The translations under genes and the position numbers were made by a program. Below the pieces are notes generated by a model, which worked only from the letters and a program-made list of their open reading frames with translations, was not told the DNA's origin and did no database searches. DNA of 64,000 bases, from the NCBI RefSeq assembly GCF_021018895.1, contig NC_079364.1, positions 5,107,401 through 5,171,400 of the forward strand, in the 5' to 3' direction. Origin of the DNA: Seriola aureovittata (Eukaryota > Chordata > Actinopteri > Carangiformes > Carangidae). Of the stretch, positions 57,419-64,000 are shown one piece after another (within the stretch, counting starts at the first letter, position 1; each line of letters opens with the position of its first letter).

Positions 57419-58720
57419 TCAGCACATTGGTGATGTGATGATGGTTTTCACTTCTTCATCTGTTTCCTTCAGCAACTCAGCAGCTTTTTTTTTCCACAGA
57501 ACAACCTGCAACAGAAAAGTCTTTCAAAGTAAATATGCTTTTACTTCATTATTCTAGCAACAACACAATATCATTTGATGAGAAAATGCGGAGAAGTGAA
57601 ACACAACTCTCTTTTTCCTTATTCACCTTCCCAGAACATAATTAGATGTGATTATTAGATAGAAGATTAATTTTGTCTGTACAAAGAAGAGAAGTGGAGT
57701 ATTTTCATAAACAGATAATGGTTGTCCGCATGTAGAAAGAGTCGTGGGACGAGGATGCTTCCCTGAGGAACTCCACAAGAGGTGTGGAAAGTAACTGAGT
57801 ACATTTACTTAAGCAAATATACGTAAGTAGTTACTAAAACTTTTAGAAGCTAATGAAACAGTTTGTAACAGCGCTTGGACTGGTTACTCTGACTGCTGTG
57901 TTTATTCAAAACAGAGTGTGTCTGGGTTCTAGACGCAGGCTACAACAAGTTTACTTACAAACATATGGTGGTCTTTTAAAATATGATCCATTAAAAACTC
58001 TGCACCATGCCCACACAGGTGTTTTTAGCTACGTGGCCGATTAGATCTGCTCAAATTGGGATTTATGCAGGTAGATAGATACTTTTTTTTATCCCCCTGG
58101 GGGAAATTGACAATACAATGTGATATTATTTACTAATGAGTTAGAATTTCTAAGATTTATCAAGAGGAAGCTGATGAACCACGCTGCATCAGCGGGAAAA
58201 AAAAAAAGCAAGCTTGTTCCTCTAAATTTTGAACCAGCCAAATTCTGTTTACTACCACGTAAAGAGCACGTTCGCAGAAAGGCCGCTGAGGAGGAGGAAG
58301 TGAAAATACGAAAAGAAAACTACTAAGCGGCAGATATTTCTTTTTTTTTTTTTTTTTTATATTTTTTTTTGGGGCTTTTATGCCTTTAATGGACAGCACA
58401 GTGGAGAGTGACAGGAAACGGGGAGGCAGAGATAGGGGGAATGACATGCAGTGAAAGGCGCCTGCTTAAATCACTACGCTACACGACGCCCCCCGCGGCA
58501 GATATTTCTGATATTATATTGTCTTTAATTTTGTTTTTTATGTTATATAATTAAAGTAGTTTGTGCAGTTTTTTACCTGTTCTCTGTCTGTCACCAGCTT
58601 CCATGGAAAGGTTGTTAGAACAGCACCAGGACACACAAGTTTGAATAGTTTCTTGATATGTTTTTTTTGTACTGACCAGTCACAAAGAAGTTTGGGAATA
58701 AACAATAACAATGAAAACAT
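57419..58720 (-). pseudogene. Possible decayed chemokine-like gene (uncertain)
   Basis: Two pieces join in frame. 58720-58577 starts with ATG and ends GAACAG|GTAAAA; 57505-57419 follows a TGTTGCAG acceptor. Together they give 76 residues including LVCPGAVLTTFPWKLVTDRE and VVLWKKKAAELLKETDEE. The C-x-x-AV-x-x-T, KL-x-TD and W-x-K-K order recalls the second half of a CC chemokine, and strand and neighbourhood fit. But there is no CC pair, the last Cys is missing and the splice phase differs from the two real genes. It may be chance. Confidence 0.2.
58340..58495 (-). mobile_element. tRNA-type SINE fragment
   Basis: Reading the plus strand: a poly(T) run, then 'gcttttatgcctttaatgga', 'cagcacagtggagagtgaca', 'ggaaacggggaggcagagat' and 'agggggaatgacatgcag', the reverse of a common percomorph SINE. 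The tRNA-like head is degenerate. Confidence 0.75.
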
Positions 58721-59056
58721 CAGCTCTACAGACAGACAGACTGAATTTTTAGGTGCTCATCAGGTGCTAATAACTTCAAGTAAGGTTTTACCTGTTTACT
58801 GTCTTTTAATAATGTAAAAGGAAGATTTTGGAGTTTTTGACTTGTGGTCGGACAAAACAAGATATTTAAAGTTGTGACCTTGGATTGGACATTTTTCACT
58901 ATTTGGACATTTTAAAGACAACTATTGAATTAATTGAGAAAATACTAAAATCAAAGTATTTAAATAAAGCTAATTAAAAGTAAACCAAACTTACATGAAT
59001 ACAGTGCTGACATTTTGAAAAAGAAAAAACAACAACCAGGTTTAATTTTAATCTTT

Positions 59057-59062
59057 TTTATT
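59057..59062 (-). terminator. gabarapl2: gabarapl2 poly(A) signal
   Basis: AATAAA on the minus strand about 465 bases after the stop. The intervening 3' UTR is AT-rich with no other feature. Confidence 0.5.
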
Positions 59063-59526
59063 GGTTAGGTCATCCAGCTACCTTACCTTCAAATAATTAA
59101 ATTAAAATTCTTTTAAATATTGTCTTCAAAGAGGAAAGCATAACTAAAAAGCAAAACTCATTCACACATATCGTTTAAAATGTGAAAAAAAACAAAGTAA
59201 ATTCAAGGCTCCTCCTAAAACACTCAAATCACAACATCAAACAAATAATAATTGAAATATAACACACTATACACAACTGAATCTATGAATCTGTAAAGAA
59301 CTGGTGCAACATGGGCCAGAACAAACACACTGGTGCACTCGTTTATGTTTATCCAGTCAGGAGAGCAGTCGGTCCATCCTTCTGTTACGTTCATGTCACT
59401 GAATCTCTCTGGGGCTTCCCTTGGTGTCTCCAGGGGCCGAGTCGGGGCTGTGATTAGATGTGGGTGGGTGTCGGTGTGGCCGCGCGGCGCCGCGGTAAAG
59501 GCCAGTAACGATCATGGCTTCTTGAT

Positions 59527-62500
59527 TTAAAAACCAAAGGTGTTCTCCCCGCTGTAAGCCACGTATAAAAAGCCGTCCTCGTCCTTCTCCTTCTCATACA
59601 GCTGCCCCATCGTGATGCTGCAACAGCAGAGAGAGACTGTTACTACAGATGACCAACGACACCAGCTGATCTTACTCTATATTACTGTTATACAACGACT
59701 GTGTGCGCAACAAAGCCTGATTTAGCTTAATCCCCAAAAATCATGTCAAATAGTTTCCATCAAATGCACCATTTCCTCCTGTTTGAGTAACTTTAGCTAA
59801 AATCTATAGTGAGCAGCTGTTTTAGGGAATAAGAAAGCCTTTTTAAAAATCATAATATTTATTTTTGAGCCGTTTTTAAAGATGTAGATCTACAGTGAGC
59901 TGGGAGCCAAGTGTCACAGACAGACAGAGAAAGTGTTTAGAGATGAGTAATAAAAGTTTGTCAAAATATCTGGTAGTAGAGATGTCCATCGCTGACTCAG
60001 CATCAGCTGATCCGAGCGTATTGGAATGAAAAGCCAATCAAAATCACTAGATTAATGCAGTTGTGTAAAGTAACTAAGTGCATCTAATCAAGTACTGTAC
60101 TTAAGTAAAGTAAAGTACCTTATAATTGTACTTGATACTTCTACTCCTTATTTCAGAGGGAAACCAATCTGAAATCTTTTGACAATTTAAGTATATTTTG
60201 ATGCTGTACTAATACTTGTGTACTTTTATTGCAGTAAACTTTTGAATGCAGGACTTTTACTTGTAACAGAGTATTTTTAGATTGTAGTACTGCTTCTGTT
60301 ACTAAAGTGAAAGTACTTCCGACACCACTGTGCTGCAGCATTTCACTGCATATCGCGGTGAAAACAAACAGTGAGTTAAGACACTGAAGTTGGCAAAATG
60401 CACATGTTCATGAAGCTACAAGTCGAACTGGTAAAGTGTAGAAAAACATTCAGGCAGCAGCTTCTCATGTTCTTTCACCAGTTAAAACAACAAACTGCAG
60501 CAGATCATAACAGCTGTCCCCAGTGATAATTAATTCTGTCACTGACTTGACAAAATGCAACTCAAAGATCAAAGATCATTTGTGAGGGAAGACACCCCAC
60601 TCTGTAATGCTTCTGTACAGCTGTAGTTGCAACAAATCCAACAGAGTGACACGTCTTCCTTGTAGAGGATTCCTGTTTAACATTCCTTAATATCAGATCA
60701 ATAATTGAAGCTTATCAGTCAAATAGTTTTGAATCAGGACTTACAGTATTTAGATCATGTAGCTCATGGTGTGTCCACAGCTGTTCCTTCAATGTGTCAG
60801 ATACATATCATTCAATATTTGGGCAAATGTGAATTAGATTACAAATATTAAAAAGGACAAAAAGTTACCTACCAAGAAAAAAATGTCTTTACTTAATCTT
60901 TTGTTTGAACATAATAATTATCTGTGAATTCTTTAACGAATATAACTTGTTCCTGATGAATTACAATTTTTTTTAATGGCGGTTACATGTGTCTTTGCCA
61001 TTTTTCAGAAAAGCTGCAGCAACACTAACTGACCAACCGATGCTGTAATCCTTCCTACTTGTTGCTTTCTGTGACGGGACTAAAAATGCAGACAAGAAGT
61101 GATGAGTAATGACAAACGAGGCCAAGAGGAGTGTTGGGTGTAACTGCTGCTCTCCCTGGGTGATGTAAGGACTGTTGTATTGCATATGTGTATTGTATGA
61201 ATCAGCCTTTATATGCAATCATCACAAGAGATTATTCAGCCATGTTGTGTGGGAACATGGGGAGTTTAAATGTTTCCACCAACTTTTTTTTTTCTTTCTT
61301 TACTTCATAAAAGCAGGATGCTGATGACATCTCTACACTCAACCACAGATAAAAAATAAGAGGAACAGTTTCCCTTTATCCAGAGTATAATGACGTCAGA
61401 CATTAAGCTGAACTCCTGCTGATAAAAGCCATAAATTTGATTTGACTGTAGTTTTATCTCAACTACCTTATATGACCATGAAGGCATTTGTACTGTTACA
61501 GTTACAGGCAATGTCCGCAGTCCAGCTGTATAACCAGAATTTATTCTTTGGTGAACTGATCAAAAGAAATGTATCTGGCTTGATAATCAAATAAATGTTT
61601 CAGTCATTTTTCAAGCTGCATAAAATTCAAGGGAATTACTGCAATAAAAAATTTTTGCCAAATCATGTTCTTCCCTTGTAGCCCGGTAGCAACTGATCCC
61701 AGCTCAGCTAATCAGTACTTCATTGTCCATTTTTGTTCCCAGATGCCTCTGGCTGCACTCCAGCTCAGGCTCTGACTGTCTCCTCACTCTGCCTTTGATT
61801 CTTTTTATCACTTCTTAATCACAGACTTGTTTTAAATGTAGAACGGATAAAGTACATGGTCTTCTGCCCCTCCAGCTGTGACCCTGATTATCCCAGGGTC
61901 AGTTCCCTGTAAGATTAAAGGCTGTTTGTCCTGTTCAAACTGTATAACTATTGTGCAGTCAGCTTTCGCGTCTGTACTTGATTACTGAGAGGATCTGTAC
62001 AGTCATGCTGCTGTATCATCACTTCAGCAGCTACATCCTGTTTACCATAGCACAAACTTCATACAATTTTCTGTATCACAAGGTTGGATGGACTTCCAAA
62101 CAAACTCGCATCTCTTAATATTTACATCTTGTCACAGCAGTACACAAACCTGCAACTACCAAACCTAAGATATTCCTCGTGTGTGTTTGCAGAGATGAAC
62201 TGCAAACTTCCCTCCAACTACAGTCTTTCACACCCCCTTTTTAAAGATTTTAAAACTTTATGACTCTTGCAATTGTTTTTAGTATTTGTATTTAGTTGTG
62301 TTATTTCTGTTTTTCCGATTGTGTGTTTGTCTGATTAAGAATGTTTTTATTGTTCTCAGGTCCGAAACAGAGATTTCAGTCTTAATGACACTACCTGATT
62401 AAATATGATTAAAAGTTAAAAATAAATAAACAAACCTAACACCCCCCCCAGTGTCCCGGCCCTTACCTGGACTGAGGCACCGTCTTGTCCACAAACAGGA

Positions 62501-62648
62501 AGATGGCTTTCTCTGATGGCAGCTGGATGCGTTTCCTGATGATCCACATAAACTGAGCCACTGTGATGTCAGAGGGGACCAGGTACTTCCTCTTGTCGAT
62601 GTCCACTATCTGTGATCCAGACACTTTCTCCACAATCACCTGTGAAAA

Positions 62649-62719
<71 letters not shown>

Positions 62720-62854
62720 TGATTAGAACCAACAAGCAACATATAATGAAAGAAACCTTTTTCTTTTTCAGATGTTATGTCACATGAATTTCACTCACCG
62801 GGACCCTGTCAGGGTACTTGTTGCGGATTTTGGCTGACTCTATGCATCGATGTT
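59527..62854 (-). CDS. gabarapl2: GABARAPL2 (GATE-16), exons 2-4; exon 1 outside the window
   Basis: Ubiquitin-like Atg8-family protein, conjugated to phosphatidylethanolamine on autophagosome membranes and involved in Golgi traffic. Exons in transcript order: 62854-62799, 62639-62467, 59617-59527. They give [19 protein letters not shown], then [20 protein letters not shown] followed by [20 protein letters not shown], then [20 protein letters not shown] and [10 protein letters not shown]. The lipid-acceptor Gly is third-last... within the final Phe-Gly-Phe, where ATG4 would remove the last Phe. The 320 coding bases plus a 34-base exon 1 would make the family length of 117 aa. No exon encoding MKWMFKEDHSL is seen up to base 64000, so it lies further right. 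The [16 protein letters not shown] block identifies GABARAPL2 rather than GABARAP. Confidence 0.95.
59618..62466 (-). other. gabarapl2: gabarapl2 intron 3
   Basis: Non-coding. Holds a tacttaagta-family repeat at 60060-60335; the rest is unrecognised. Confidence 0.5.
60060..60335 (+). repeat. tacttaagta-family repeat, near full length
   Basis: Runs from 'cagttgtgtaaagtaactaa' to 'gaaagtacttccgacaccac', so the ends are roughly inverted repeats (cagt.gtg). Inner blocks as in the other copies. Confidence 0.7.
62650..62717 (+). repeat. (CA)n microsatellite beside the gabarapl2 exon 3 acceptor
   Basis: About 34 CA units; in the transcript this is (UG)n ending 10 bases before exon 3. The ORFs across it are repeat artefacts. 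Confidence 0.95.
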
Positions 62855-64000
62855 CTGCAGGATGAGAAGCAAAAAAACAAACAAAAAAAAAAAAAAACAG
62901 TGTGTTAATCAGTTGGTTGATTTACATGAGAACAGAAATACATGACTCTTACTCAATACTTCCACTTCTGTACAACACCGGAGGAAACCTGTGATGGACT
63001 AAAATCAATATTTGACCACTGAGGTGTGAGATCCACAGACTGCTGCTGTGGATTAAGATGCACTGCGACCTGCTGAGCCACAACCATCAATCTGTTCACT
63101 TAAAAAGGTGAATGTGCAGCCTTAAATCATGAATAAAACATTACCACATTAACTCTGTGATAATGGTATCGTTTCTGTACAGGAAGCTGCTACACTGCCC
63201 CCTTTAGACAAGTGGTTGGACACAACAAGCCATGTCAAAACATCACCTTTGGCTTCAGGAAATGGTGCTGGGTATTTTTTTCATTATTTATTTTTTTAAA
63301 CATTACAATGACAATTCTGTTTTTCTTTTTGTTTTATACAAAACAATTAATATCAAGAATATTCTCAAGTCAAAATCAATCAAAAAATACTTGATAGTTG
63401 CAGCCACAGTTCGACAACCACAACAAAACCTAAAGATGTTCAGGTTACAGTGACAACAAAATGTAAATCAAATTAGAAAATTTAGCTAATGGCTAAAAAT
63501 ACTTTGAACCTGGAAAACATTTGTTTTAAAGGGAAAATCCAGTGACTGAAAAGATGTGGGAAACCTTTATGGACTGCCTTTTACAATACAAGCATTTTAT
63601 TCTTCTTAAAAAGGATCACATAGTGATTTAAGTAAGTTTGAAGAAACTGTATATTGTATATTATGTTCTTTGTTTTGGTTAAATTTCACTCGTGCATTCA
63701 TGCGCACCTACACTAGGTCTGTGTTTTGCTTCCTCTTTCTTTTTTGACCATGTTTTGTATATTTGGCATATATTCAAAAGATAATAAAAGCAATCGCAAC
63801 AAAAACAAAAGAAAACAATAGTTACCGATCGACTACTGATAAATAACTGATCATTAATGACAAATCATTTCAGCTTTAATCGGGTGCTAAGTCAGCCTGC
63901 AGGCCTGCGACTATTCTGCCAAAGCAAGTTTCTTTTTTAGTCCCGGTGGAGCCTGTAGTTAAAGTCAGGTGGGGAGAAATAAAAACATGATATGTAGCTG
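62855..64000 (-). other. gabarapl2: gabarapl2 intron 1, to window end
   Basis: AT-rich; no exon 1 candidate and no named repeat recognised with confidence. Confidence 0.5.

Noticed and set aside
57853..58044. 63-residue plus ORF with a signal-peptide-like start (MKQFVTALGLVTLTAVF)
   Set aside because: Sits next to tacttaagta-family repeat sequence ('gtggaaagtaactgagtac' at about 57782) and has no recognisable domain; most likely repeat-derived.

Overview
This is intron-rich vertebrate DNA from a ray-finned fish, probably a percomorph. The spliced proteins match vertebrate families over their full length. The spacer DNA carries typical teleost repeats: Tc1-type transposons, an L2-type LINE, tRNA-type SINEs, long (CA)n tracts and the 'tacttaagta' family. 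No species is claimed. I assembled all exon models by hand from splice sites, reading frame and remembered family sequences; no search was run.

Layout. (1) 1-8.9 kb, minus strand: kmt5b (Suv4-20h1, H4K20 methyltransferase), coding span complete with nine coding exons (865 aa), including a 20-nt microexon that encodes part of the SET active-site motif. (2) 13.1-16.9 kb, plus strand: pole3 (histone-fold subunit of DNA polymerase epsilon and CHRAC), complete at 146 aa, behind a promoter with E2F-like and CRE-like sites. (3) 17.6-21.3 kb, minus strand: rpl12 (165 aa), convergent with pole3. Two of its introns hold near-identical 132-nt sequences that look like H/ACA snoRNAs. (4) 21.3-31 kb: gene-poor, with an L2 LINE remnant, a Tc1 fragment and a small tandem tRNA-His cluster (two intact, one decayed). 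(5) 31-42 kb, plus strand: a kcng4-type silent Kv channel subunit, 533 aa in two coding exons. (6) 45-56 kb, minus strand: two tandem CC-chemokine genes whose promoters and exons 1-2 are almost identical while exon 3 differs, plus orphan duplicate pieces (an extra promoter, an extra 3' end). (7) 59-64 kb, minus strand: gabarapl2 exons 2-4; exon 1 lies beyond the window.

The genes are not a functional pathway. kmt5b, pole3, rpl12 and gabarapl2 are housekeeping genes, kcng4 is an excitability gene and the chemokines are immune genes. In human, from memory, KCNG4, GABARAPL2 and the CCL17/CCL22 genes are all on chromosome 16q, so the right half may reflect an old linkage group. No undescribed multi-gene system was found. 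The most interesting points are the chemokine exon homogenisation, the paired intronic snoRNA candidates, the SET microexon and the simple repeat abutting a gabarapl2 splice acceptor.
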